The notes under the pieces are model-generated. The model was not told the DNA's origin. It saw only the letters and a list, made by a program, of their open reading frames with translations, and made no database searches. From Ruminococcus sp. AF31-8BH (GTDB taxonomy: Bacteria; Bacillota; Clostridia; Lachnospirales; Lachnospiraceae): a stretch of DNA of 64,000 nt. The translations under genes were made by a program, and so were the position numbers. Positions 53,773 through 62,137 of the stretch are shown here, piece after piece (positions within the stretch are counted from its first letter, which is position 1; every line of letters starts with the position of its first letter). The stretch lies in the NCBI RefSeq assembly GCF_003460605.1, contig NZ_QTVN01000001.1:1-64000 (forward strand). Reading direction: 5' to 3'.

Positions 53773-55605
53773 TCAGCCGCCGTTCATAGGCGGTACCGGA
53801 GTCGGTCTGGAAGAATCAAATACTTCACTTGCGTCAAACAGATCCGCCAGCAGATCCGGATTGTAATACATTCGGTATCCGTCCACATTTCTTCTTCCCA
53901 TGCGGAAATATTCGTCTGTGATCTGTACAAAATATTTATTGGAATCCACATTGCAGTAATAATCATAGCCCTGTGACTTCAGATAATTAAACTTCTCATC
54001 TCCTGTGTAAGCGCCTCCATTATTAATGTCCGCGCCAAATGCAAAGATGATAATGTCTGTTCCTCCAATAAGCGGATCCACATTTTCCTTGAAATTGGTA
54101 GTATCGGTCTGGAGACGTTCCATGGAAACCGTGGACATATTCTTGTGCCCCCATGTGTGGCTGGCAAAAGTCCAGCCCTCTTTTTTCATGGCATCTGCAA
54201 CCTTCTTGGCTCCTGCCCGCTCTGTTTCCAGGTCAAAATCCGGGTGCGCATTCAGCCATGCAAGCTTGTCATCATTCAGATCATCCGGTCTTGTCTGGTA
54301 GCTGATATCCGTGCGATAGCCCAGAATACCGTTATATCCGGTCAGTGCCACAATTCCCTTATGTCCGTGATATGCAAAATCCGGATGCGCTTCCACAAAG
54401 CGGTCGATCAGCGGCACAACATCATAGTCGCCCACCACAGTGCTTCCATCATCCTGCACATACTCATTGCGCACCTTGCCGTCCTCATCTACGACAAGCT
54501 TAGTGGCAATTCCGTCTCCGTCCTGGGAATGATAGTAGCACACATCATCCTGTGATAATACAAAGGGTGTCTTGCCCTCAGGCAGATAAACGGTCTTGGC
54601 TTTCATATTGCCGTCATCATCAAGTCTTGCCAGGTCATAGAGATTCACCATAACATACCCTTCCTCATACATGGTCTGGGTAATCTTGTTAAACTCATCC
54701 AGCGTGGTCATTACCTGATTATAGCCATCCTGCTTGTAGTCCCCGTCAAATGCCTTGGAGGTGTCTACAATAAGAGAATGGTAAAAAATATGTGTCACCT
54801 GCTCCGGGGACCAGGCTACGCAATTGTCTTTTTCTTTTTTGTATTTCTTCGCTGCATTCTGAAAATGCACATTATATTGATATGCATTGTCATTTTTCAA
54901 AAGCTTGATGGCTCCGTCATAATCGTACTGGGCTGCCTTATTCTTGGCAGTGGTCAGAACCTTCTTCTCATGGCGAACCTGTCTGTGGATAAAACCTGCT
55001 CCTGCTGCGGCTGCCTGGGGCATGAAATCTGCCTCTGCTTTCACCGGAGCCTGTGTCACAGTAGGATCTGCTGTTTTATTTTCCTCAGAATCTGCTTCTT
55101 CGTCATCCGCATTTTCTGAATCATCTGGATTCTCTGCTTCCTTTGAGTCTTCGGATTCAGCTGAATCCGCCGGATCTGTCGTCTCTTTGGAATCTTCCGT
55201 CTCATTCTGCTCTTCCGATTCTTTCTCCGGAACAGGCGTTGCCGTAGCTTCCGCTGTTTCTGTATCTTCTTTCTTCTCAGGAATCAAAGCTTTCGCACGG
55301 GTTACAAGGGTCTCCACACCATCCTTCAGTCCGATCTGATCACCCCAGAAATATCCTGCTCCTCCAAGGAGTATCAAAACAGTAACAATAAGAGCCAGAT
55401 TACGATTCCGCATCTGCCTCTTCTTTCTCTGAAGATTACGCTGGTGTCTCTCTTTCCGCCGCTCTTCATAATACGCTTCTTCCTGCTTACTCTCCTTGTC
55501 TAATTCCTGTAATTCTTTATCAAGCGTCCCTTCCGTATTGCTGTCGGGGGCTTGTTTTTCTTCCAGAACAGAAGTCTCCTGCTGTTCTGTATCCGTTTTC
55601 TTCAT
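53773..55605 (-). CDS. Membrane-anchored polysaccharide deacetylase-like protein
   Basis: This 610-aa protein has a charged cytoplasmic N-terminus (about 1-68), a membrane helix (70-86), a Glu/Asp/Thr/Pro-rich linker (about 105-180) and a deacetylase-like domain. HTWGHKN provides the metal histidines, but the TFDDGP signature is replaced by ALTGYNGILGYRTD, so metal binding or activity may differ. IFYHSLIVD and IIIFAFGADINNGG are other conserved blocks. It lies 111 bp upstream of the FKBP lipoprotein gene. Its target is probably a wall glycan. Confidence 0.8.
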   Translation of the reverse strand: MKKTDTEQQETSVLEEKQAPDSNTEGTLDKELQELDKESKQEEAYYEERRKERHQRNLQRKKRQMRNRNLALIVTVLILLGGAGYFWGDQIGLKDGVETLVTRAKALIPEKKEDTETAEATATPVPEKESEEQNETEDSKETTDPADSAESEDSKEAENPDDSENADDEEADSEENKTADPTVTQAPVKAEADFMPQAAAAGAGFIHRQVRHEKKVLTTAKNKAAQYDYDGAIKLLKNDNAYQYNVHFQNAAKKYKKEKDNCVAWSPEQVTHIFYHSLIVDTSKAFDGDYKQDGYNQVMTTLDEFNKITQTMYEEGYVMVNLYDLARLDDDGNMKAKTVYLPEGKTPFVLSQDDVCYYHSQDGDGIATKLVVDEDGKVRNEYVQDDGSTVVGDYDVVPLIDRFVEAHPDFAYHGHKGIVALTGYNGILGYRTDISYQTRPDDLNDDKLAWLNAHPDFDLETERAGAKKVADAMKKEGWTFASHTWGHKNMSTVSMERLQTDTTNFKENVDPLIGGTDIIIFAFGADINNGGAYTGDEKFNYLKSQGYDYYCNVDSNKYFVQITDEYFRMGRRNVDGYRMYYNPDLLADLFDASEVFDSSRPTPVPPMNGG

Positions 55606-55944
55606 ATTGTGTATAACTCCTTATTTGTCCTGTCAGCTCCCCCCGTTGATCTGTTATGGGAAACAGCATGGAACATATCTGTCTTGCTCATAACAGGCTG
55701 TCACAAACTGATTCGACAGCGATTCTGACATTAACATTTTAACCATATCAGATAAAACTATCCATTTTGTAACCGCTGTTTTCCATTATACATGATATTT
55801 ATATGAATTACCACCTATTTTACCACAATTCTTCCCTGCCATATCTTGTCAGGATGCCGATTTTTTAATTGCCTTTTCTATAAAACAATGGTAAAATAGA
55901 GTTTATGTAAGCAATAAGAAACTTTTTATGGTAGGAGGATAAGT
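55606..55944 (+). promoter_or_regulatory. Divergent gap with promoter for the gene at 55945
   Basis: In this 339-bp gap TTGCCT (55869-55874), a 17-bp spacer and TAAAAT (55892-55897) precede the rightward gene, with GTAGGAGGAT before its ATG. The left half presumably holds the promoter of the deacetylase-like gene. No gene was seen. Confidence 0.5.
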
Positions 55945-56442
55945 ATGCATCCAGTAACAATTGTCCTTCTGGTGATTCTCGTAATCCTCATCGGATTACT
56001 GATTGGTTTGTATTTCTTTGGCAAGAAGACCCAGAAGAAACAGGAAGAACAGCAGGCACAGATCGAAGCAAGCAAACAGACCGTTTCCATGCTCGTTATT
56101 GATAAGAAGAGAATGCCACTTAAGGAATCCGGTCTCCCACAGATGGTCATTGACCAGACTCCCAAGCTTCTTCGCCGTTCCAAGCTTCCCATCGTTAAGG
56201 CTAAGGTTGGTCCGAAGATTTCCATTCTTATCGCAGATGAGAAGGTATTCGACCTGATCCCGGTGAAGAAAGAGATCAAGGCAGAGGTCAGCGGACTTTA
56301 CATAGTCGGTGTCAAAGGCATCCGCGGCAATCTGGAAGCCCCGGCCAAGAAGAAAAAAGGCTTCTTCGCCCGCTTTAAGAAATCTGCAGAGGAAGCTCAG
56401 GCAGCCCAGACCGAGACCAAGAAATCCAAGAAGAAAAAATAA
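55945..56442 (+). CDS. Small single-span membrane protein
   Basis: This 165-aa protein has an N-terminal membrane helix (IVLLVILVILIGLLIGLYFF), a soluble middle domain (MLVIDKKRMPLKESGLPQMVI, ILIADEKVFDLIPVKKEIKAEVSGLYIVGVKGIRG) and a Lys-rich tail. No family name was recognised, but the middle domain looks well folded. It is a single-gene unit with strong signals on both ends. Confidence 0.75.
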   Translation: MHPVTIVLLVILVILIGLLIGLYFFGKKTQKKQEEQQAQIEASKQTVSMLVIDKKRMPLKESGLPQMVIDQTPKLLRRSKLPIVKAKVGPKISILIADEKVFDLIPVKKEIKAEVSGLYIVGVKGIRGNLEAPAKKKKGFFARFKKSAEEAQAAQTETKKSKKKK

Positions 56443-56450
56443 TTCAAAAA

Positions 56451-56480
56451 TGCCCTGCATCGCTGCGGGGTGTTTTTTTA
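56451..56480. terminator. Bidirectional terminator
   Basis: CCCTGCA (56453-56459) and TGCGGGG (56464-56470) form a 7-bp stem. TGTTTTTTT follows rightward and CATTTTTG leftward. It serves both the 165-aa gene and the convergent kinase gene, whose stop overlaps it. Confidence 0.85.
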
Positions 56481-57806
56481 TCGTTTCATAGGAATCAAAA
56501 TCTTCAGTTCAAACCAGTTATCCGTCTTGCCGGCAACCACAGAGCCGCCGTATTTTTCCACAATCTTCTTCATGCTCTTCATTCCATAACCATGGAAACG
56601 TTTATCTGCCTTGGTTGTGATCGGAAGTCCGTCCTGAAACTGAATGTCCTCCTCGCAGTAATTCTCTGTACGGATACGGATAAACTGTCTGTCCTGAATT
56701 ACGTGAAGGGCAATCAGCCGCTTCTCCCGCTCTTTGATCTTCACCACGCTCTCAATGGCATTGTCCAGCATGTTTCCAAAAAGTGCACTGATATCCATAT
56801 CCTCCATAAAATTCAGGAGCTGGCCTTCACCTATGAATTTCAGCTCAATGCCATGCCTCTGGCAATGCATGCTCTTGCTTGTAAGAATGGTATCCAGAAC
56901 CTTATTGCCTGTCTTGTTCTGTGTCTCATAAATCTTGATCTCGCGCTCCATCTGCGCCAGATATTCCCCGGATTTCTCAGAATCCGCGCCGCTTTTCAGC
57001 AGATTGATCTGGTGCTTCAGATCGTGATATTTCTGATTTACAATGTCAATGCTCTCCTTGGAAAGCTTATAATTGCTGTACTGCATGTTCATAATATTCC
57101 GAAGGGTATCCTTCTCGAATCTTAGCTGAATCTCCTTCACCTGGATATGATATGCATAAAGCACCGCCATACCGCTTAAGTCTGCCAGGGTACGGATAAT
57201 GAAAATATCCATAGCAGTTCCGCCGCTGAAAAGACTGTTTGCATCTACATAGCTGAGATTGCTGATGCCGTATACAATTGCGGTCACAATGCAGGCAACG
57301 ATCATCTCCCGTCTGGTAATCTGCAGTTCCTCAATATCTTTTTTCAGATAGCGCTCAATAAAATAAATGATTGCGTAAATTACCGCATAAATCAATACCA
57401 TGTGAACACAGCTCCAGATCAGCTGCTTCATATTTCCACTTTCAACAGCAGGGAAATCGCCTGTATAAAAATAAATAATCTGCCAGCAAAGAGAAGCCGC
57501 AAATTCTGCGCTGATAAACGCCTTTGCACAGAAGAACCCGGTCTCCCGCCAGGACAGTTCCCCTGCCATTTTAATATACAGAAGCATCAGGCCAAACACA
57601 CAAAGCATAAGAGGGATAAAGAAAATCTGCTTAATCCCGTCCGTGAAAAACATTACCAGGAAAATACTGATAAAGCTGAGCACGCTGTACAGATATTTCC
57701 ACCAGTCCTTTTTTCCACGACCTTCTACAATTACCATTACAAAAGCAGAGAGCCAGTAAGAAATGGCATAATAATAACCGGGTGTATTCACTACTGTACT
57801 GCTCAT
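56478..57806 (-). CDS. AgrC-like sensor histidine kinase (GHKL type)
   Basis: This 442-aa protein has about six to seven N-terminal membrane helices (to about 235), an H-box YHDLKHQINLL and a GHKL ATPase domain with N-box LFGNMLDNAIESV and GYGMKSMKKIVEKYGG. This is the peptide-sensing AgrC/ComD class. The start overlaps the response regulator stop by 4 bp (ATGA). No AgrB/AgrD-type signal genes are in the window. Confidence 0.9.
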   Translation of the reverse strand: MSSTVVNTPGYYYAISYWLSAFVMVIVEGRGKKDWWKYLYSVLSFISIFLVMFFTDGIKQIFFIPLMLCVFGLMLLYIKMAGELSWRETGFFCAKAFISAEFAASLCWQIIYFYTGDFPAVESGNMKQLIWSCVHMVLIYAVIYAIIYFIERYLKKDIEELQITRREMIVACIVTAIVYGISNLSYVDANSLFSGGTAMDIFIIRTLADLSGMAVLYAYHIQVKEIQLRFEKDTLRNIMNMQYSNYKLSKESIDIVNQKYHDLKHQINLLKSGADSEKSGEYLAQMEREIKIYETQNKTGNKVLDTILTSKSMHCQRHGIELKFIGEGQLLNFMEDMDISALFGNMLDNAIESVVKIKEREKRLIALHVIQDRQFIRIRTENYCEEDIQFQDGLPITTKADKRFHGYGMKSMKKIVEKYGGSVVAGKTDNWFELKILIPMKR

Positions 57807-58513
57807 TTTCCCACCTCATTCATATATTCATTCAGGGCATCCAGAAATGGCTTGCGCCTGCTGCGGCTTACCTGAATGGTATCGCCGTTTACCATAATGT
57901 CACTGCCCTGATAGGTCTCCACAAATTCCAGATTCACAAGATAACAGCGGTTGCACCGGAAATATCGCTTGGGGTTGAACTGATTGTCCGTATCCCGCAT
58001 AGTTCCCTTTGTCTCAAAATCCCCGTCCAGGGTGTGGTAGATCAGCACATGATCCTGCACCTCTACATAGCAGATCCGTGCTACATCCAGCTTCTTCTTG
58101 CCGCCCTTTAAGACAATGGTAATGTATTCCTTCTCAGGAGCCTTCACCTTGGACAGCGCCCTTGCCATGCTCTCGGAAAAAGAGAAGTAGGAAATGGGCT
58201 TGAGAATATAGTCCAGCGCATTGACCTTGTACCCCTGAATGGCGTACTGGGGCATATTTGTGATAAAAATAATAATCACGTTGGTATCCAGCTCGCGTAT
58301 TTTTTCCGCTGCCTTCATTCCGTTGAGAAAAGCCATCTCGATGTCAAGAATAATCAGATCGTAGCTGGCTGTATAGTCAGTCACAATGTCCTCTCCGTCC
58401 TGAAATTCCGTAAGAGAAAATTTCACCTGATTTTCTTTTTCGTATCTGCTCAGACATTTCTTCAAAGCTTCCCGGTCATGCCGGTCATCTTCCACAATCG
58501 CAATTCTTACCAT
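57803..58513 (-). CDS. LytTR-type response regulator
   Basis: This 236-aa protein has a receiver domain with phospho-acceptor Asp57 (LIILDIEM) and a C-terminal LytTR DNA-binding domain (about 130-232; RICYVEVQDHVLIYHT, RYFRCNRCYLVNLEFV). It is the partner of the AgrC-like kinase in one operon. Targets are unknown. Confidence 0.93.
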   Translation of the reverse strand: MVRIAIVEDDRHDREALKKCLSRYEKENQVKFSLTEFQDGEDIVTDYTASYDLIILDIEMAFLNGMKAAEKIRELDTNVIIIFITNMPQYAIQGYKVNALDYILKPISYFSFSESMARALSKVKAPEKEYITIVLKGGKKKLDVARICYVEVQDHVLIYHTLDGDFETKGTMRDTDNQFNPKRYFRCNRCYLVNLEFVETYQGSDIMVNGDTIQVSRSRRKPFLDALNEYMNEVGK

Positions 58514-58629
58514 AGTTGTTCCTCACCCGTTCCGTAATATCTCTCTAATATGAAAACCAGCTGCGTCCGCCTGCGTTTCACAGTATTTCCATTCCCCCTC
58601 TGAATTTCCATACTGCTGGTACTTTTCAT

Positions 58630-58673
58630 AAAAAACGGCCCTCCGGTACAGTGATCACTGCGCCAGAGAGCCG
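58630..58673 (-). terminator. Terminator after the symporter gene
   Basis: On the minus strand CGGCTCTCTGG...CCGGAGGGCCG with an inner CAGTGATCACTG palindrome (58673-58636) is followed by TTTTTT. Strong terminator for the sugar symporter gene. Confidence 0.85.
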
Positions 58674-58736
58674 AATCACTTATACTTGCTTAATAAGCAT
58701 AGTATAACAGGAATCAGGTTCTGAAACAATTATATT

Positions 58737-60311
58737 TTATTTTTTAAGGGCTGCCTTTTTCTGGTTTTCCTTGATAGTCTTCTGATCCTCCTCGATGTGC
58801 TTCTCCACATCCAGGCGGCTCATAAGGATAATAACAACGGCATAAGTAATCACATCCGCAGCCAGGAACGCAAACGCAAGCACCTGCTCCACGCCGCCCA
58901 TCTGGCGGTAAACCACCTGGCCGGTGTAATTTGCCACATTTTCAATGATCTCCAGTGTCTGCGGGTTGCATGCAATACCAGTGTTGCTGTAGCCTGCAAA
59001 TGTGAGAAGGCTGTTCAGTACACCGATGCAAAGTCCGCTAAGACCAACCATAATGGAGCTGTAAACAGACATAGTAAATCCGTCGCTTCGGAAACCGTTT
59101 TTCGCTTCCAGGTGATCCAGTACATCAGAAAGAAGTGCCATAGTGACATACACTGCCGGAATACTTCCGATTCCCTTCAGTACCATACTGGTTGCAACCA
59201 TTCCAAAGCTGTGTACATTTAAGAAGCAAACCAGTCCGCCTACAACGGAGAAGCACAGTCCTGAAACAACGGCTCTCTTTTTACCAAGCTTACGGGCAAT
59301 GGGCCATGCCACTACCATACCAACCGCAGTTGGGATTCCGCCAACCAGACCAAGTGTTGACATCAGTACTCCGGAAGTCTGCTCCGGATTGGAAGAATTG
59401 ATAACGCTATCAAACATCCATCTTACATAGAAACTCATGGAGCTGTTCTTGATCAGCTGACCAAACTGGAAGATCAGGAAGTAAAGAATGATGATCCACC
59501 AGTATTTATTGTGGATACAGCCTTCCAGCTGTTTCTTCAGCGGAAGCTTCTCTTCCTTTACATTCAGGTTTGCTGTCTCTTCTGTAATACGCTCTCTTGT
59601 AAAATAGTACTCCAGCATACAGCCAAATGCACTTACTAGGCAAAGCACGATGGAAATGATTCTCCAGTGCGCATAGCTGGCATCCACATCAATTCCGCCG
59701 TCCTTTGTCACAAACAGGAAGCTCTGCAGAAGGATCGGCACAAGAATGCTGGCTCCAACTCCTGCGGATGCAACCATTGCTGCATTTGACAGGGTTGCCA
59801 GAAGTCCGCGGCTCTCAGAATTTCTGGTGGAAAGAGAAACCATGGAGCTGTGTGCGCAGTAAAAGCACGGATATGCAAGCGCATAGTACAGATTGTAGGA
59901 AACTGCGATCCAGATCATCTGCATAGCATTGCTTCCCTTGTTTGGTGTCATAAACATAAGGATAATTGCCACGATCAGCATAGGAGCTGCAAGAATCAGG
60001 TACGGTCTTGCTTTTCCCTGTGTGGATCTGGTGTTGTCGATCCACTGTCCAATCATCAGGTTTCCGAGAACTACGAAGATCACGGATACGATTGGAAGAA
60101 GTGTAGCAAATGCTCCGAATTTTGTCCAGCCAAGTACATCCACATAATAACGGTTCAGATATGCACCAAAGATGGAGTTGGCAAACATGGCACAGAATGG
60201 AGCCAGAAAATAACCGATGATCATTTCCGGGATTTTCACCTCATCAGACTTGATCCTGGTTTTGAAAACCGGCTTTTCTGCAACTTTTTTTGCAAAATTA
60301 GTAATGTTCAA
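58737..60311 (-). CDS. GPH-family sugar:cation symporter
   Basis: This 524-aa protein has 12 membrane helices and the glycoside-pentoside-hexuronide motif GQWIDNTRSTQGKARPYLI in the first half. Located just downstream of a GH43 gene, it probably imports the oligosaccharides or pentosides released by the GH43 enzymes (110-bp gap, same strand). The long N- and C-terminal tails are cytoplasmic. Confidence 0.9.
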   Translation of the reverse strand: MNITNFAKKVAEKPVFKTRIKSDEVKIPEMIIGYFLAPFCAMFANSIFGAYLNRYYVDVLGWTKFGAFATLLPIVSVIFVVLGNLMIGQWIDNTRSTQGKARPYLILAAPMLIVAIILMFMTPNKGSNAMQMIWIAVSYNLYYALAYPCFYCAHSSMVSLSTRNSESRGLLATLSNAAMVASAGVGASILVPILLQSFLFVTKDGGIDVDASYAHWRIISIVLCLVSAFGCMLEYYFTRERITEETANLNVKEEKLPLKKQLEGCIHNKYWWIIILYFLIFQFGQLIKNSSMSFYVRWMFDSVINSSNPEQTSGVLMSTLGLVGGIPTAVGMVVAWPIARKLGKKRAVVSGLCFSVVGGLVCFLNVHSFGMVATSMVLKGIGSIPAVYVTMALLSDVLDHLEAKNGFRSDGFTMSVYSSIMVGLSGLCIGVLNSLLTFAGYSNTGIACNPQTLEIIENVANYTGQVVYRQMGGVEQVLAFAFLAADVITYAVVIILMSRLDVEKHIEEDQKTIKENQKKAALKK

Positions 60312-60420
60312 GTGTTTCGCCTCCTGGGTTTATTTGACTCTTAAGATAAACTCTTTTCCCTTTTATTTAAACTTTGTCTGCTATTAGCAGATAAAGTATT
60401 TCTTGCTTTTTAAGGCGTTT

Positions 60421-61872
60421 TTACTTCAGGTCAAAGGACATAAAGTCAAACGCACCAGTTCCCTTGTAGCTGAAATACAGTGCCTCTTTCTCGCCAAGTC
60501 CGCTTAAATCAGCCGCAAAGCCATGCTGCTCTTTGCAAGGTTTCACCTGGATCTTTGCCACTGGCTTGCCGCCTTCCTCTGTGGTCACATAAACAACTCC
60601 AGTTGCTTTTCCCTTAATGTTAATGCGAACCTTTGAGGTCTCACGCAGGTCAAAATATTTGAAACCTGCCACTGCTCCGTCGCACATATTTGCCACATAC
60701 TGGTCAGAGCCCTGTTCACGGTCTTTTCCCTCCTGTGTCAGATATGGATGACCAGACTTGAAATGCTTGATCATGCTCAGGAAACGGGTTCCCTTTTTGC
60801 CATATACGTTGCAGGCGATGTAGGAAGGATAGTTTCCTTTTCCCTTAAGCGGTCCGTCATTCAGACCACAGGAGGTCATCTCTGCCTGATAGAATTTGCC
60901 ATTCTCGAAGCGGATGCGCTCTGCACAAGCCTGACGGGAAGACTGCTTACGGTTACTGTGTCTGTGATAGAAAACATAATAGCTTCCATTAATCTCGATC
61001 AGGCTTCCGTGAGTGTTTCCGGTACAGTTTCTTGCATTTTTTACATCTGTGATTCCAGGAAGGCCGATGTCCCCGTTGCTGACCAGAACACCACCAAACT
61101 CAAAGCCCTCTGTAGGGTTATCGCTTGTTGCATAGCAAAGCTCATGGCTGTTCAGGGAGCTGTAGATGAAGTAATAGGTTCCATTGAATTTACGCATGGA
61201 GCTTGCCTCCAGGAAGGGATGCCCCTCATAAGAACTTCCTGGTGCTTCTTTCTCACTGGCAATTCCAATGTATTTCGGTCCCATTTTTACAGTAAGCATA
61301 TCTGCGGGGTCCAGCTCGAAGCACATTGCACCGTGCTCAGTCGGCTTGGAGCCATCAAGCAGAAGGGGATTTCCTTGAAGGGCAAAGCCTGTGTAAAGAT
61401 ACAGCTTTCCATCGTCATCCATAAAAATGCCCGGGTCAAACTGCAGTGGCTCCTCTTTCTTTCCAATAGGAGTGCCGTCTGCATATTTTACATAACCATA
61501 GAATTCATATTTGCCTGCCGGCTTGTCACAGACAGCCACAGAGATCATCTTGGTGCCGCCCATGAAATAATAAAGATAAAATCTTCCGTCCGATCCCTGG
61601 ATCATATCCGGTGCTGCCAGACCATTTGTAAGACGGATCTTCGGCGCTGCCGGATCCTGCTCTCTTTTGAAAATAACACCCTCATAACGCCAGTTGCCAA
61701 GATCGTCTACCGGTGCTGACCAGCATACATAGTCTCCAAGACAGAAATTCAAGCCGTTAAAAAGATCATGAGAACCATATATGTATACACGTCCGTCCAC
61801 AATATGCGGCTCCGCATCCGGCACGTATTCCCAGCTTGGCAAATACGGATTTACAGCCTGCTTTGTTTTCAT
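60421..61872 (-). CDS. Glycoside hydrolase family 43 enzyme, cytoplasmic
   Basis: This 483-aa protein is a GH43 five-bladed propeller: WEYVPDAEPHIVDGRVYIYGSHD carries the catalytic-base Asp, FDPGIFMDDDGKLYLY the pKa-modulating Asp, and EGHPFLEASSMRKFNG the acid Glu. A CBM6-like beta domain follows from about 375. There is no signal peptide. Likely substrates are arabino- or xylo-oligosaccharides. GGAGGATGAAGT precedes the start. Confidence 0.92.
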   Translation of the reverse strand: MKTKQAVNPYLPSWEYVPDAEPHIVDGRVYIYGSHDLFNGLNFCLGDYVCWSAPVDDLGNWRYEGVIFKREQDPAAPKIRLTNGLAAPDMIQGSDGRFYLYYFMGGTKMISVAVCDKPAGKYEFYGYVKYADGTPIGKKEEPLQFDPGIFMDDDGKLYLYTGFALQGNPLLLDGSKPTEHGAMCFELDPADMLTVKMGPKYIGIASEKEAPGSSYEGHPFLEASSMRKFNGTYYFIYSSLNSHELCYATSDNPTEGFEFGGVLVSNGDIGLPGITDVKNARNCTGNTHGSLIEINGSYYVFYHRHSNRKQSSRQACAERIRFENGKFYQAEMTSCGLNDGPLKGKGNYPSYIACNVYGKKGTRFLSMIKHFKSGHPYLTQEGKDREQGSDQYVANMCDGAVAGFKYFDLRETSKVRINIKGKATGVVYVTTEEGGKPVAKIQVKPCKEQHGFAADLSGLGEKEALYFSYKGTGAFDFMSFDLK

Positions 61873-61954
61873 ACTTCATCCTCCATTTACTATTTTTGCT
61901 TTGCTGCCCGCGCTTAAACATAAGCTTCCCAATCAGCAGACAGCATGTTTTATT

Positions 61955-61990
61955 TTATGCAAGTATTATAGCATCTGAATTTTCCCGTAC
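61955..61990 (-). promoter_or_regulatory. Promoter of the GH43-symporter operon
   Basis: An extended -10 TGCTATAAT (minus strand, TATAAT at 61970-61965) has a poor -35 box, which suggests activator control, as expected for sugar-induced genes. Confidence 0.5.
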
Positions 61991-62082
61991 CCGTTTTTAG
62001 CGCAAAGTGTATGAAATTTATCGCAAGTAGTACAAAACCGATGCGCAGCTTGCAGGACGGGCTGCTACTCCTTCACAGTTAT

Positions 62083-62127
62083 GCACAAAAAAGGCACTGC
62101 GAAAATGTGCAATTCTCACAATGCCTT
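62083..62127 (-). terminator. Terminator after the large GH43 gene
   Basis: On the minus strand AAGGCATTG (62127-62119) pairs with the CAGTGCCTT side (62099-62091), followed by TTTTTTGTG. Confidence 0.75.
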
Positions 62128-62137
62128 TCTTTATTCC

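Noticed and set aside
62006..62013. CATACACT, a possible second sigma-E -10 box on the minus strand
   Set aside because: No KMATATT-like -35 box lies 14-15 bp upstream, and a good extended -10 promoter for the GH43 gene lies nearby.
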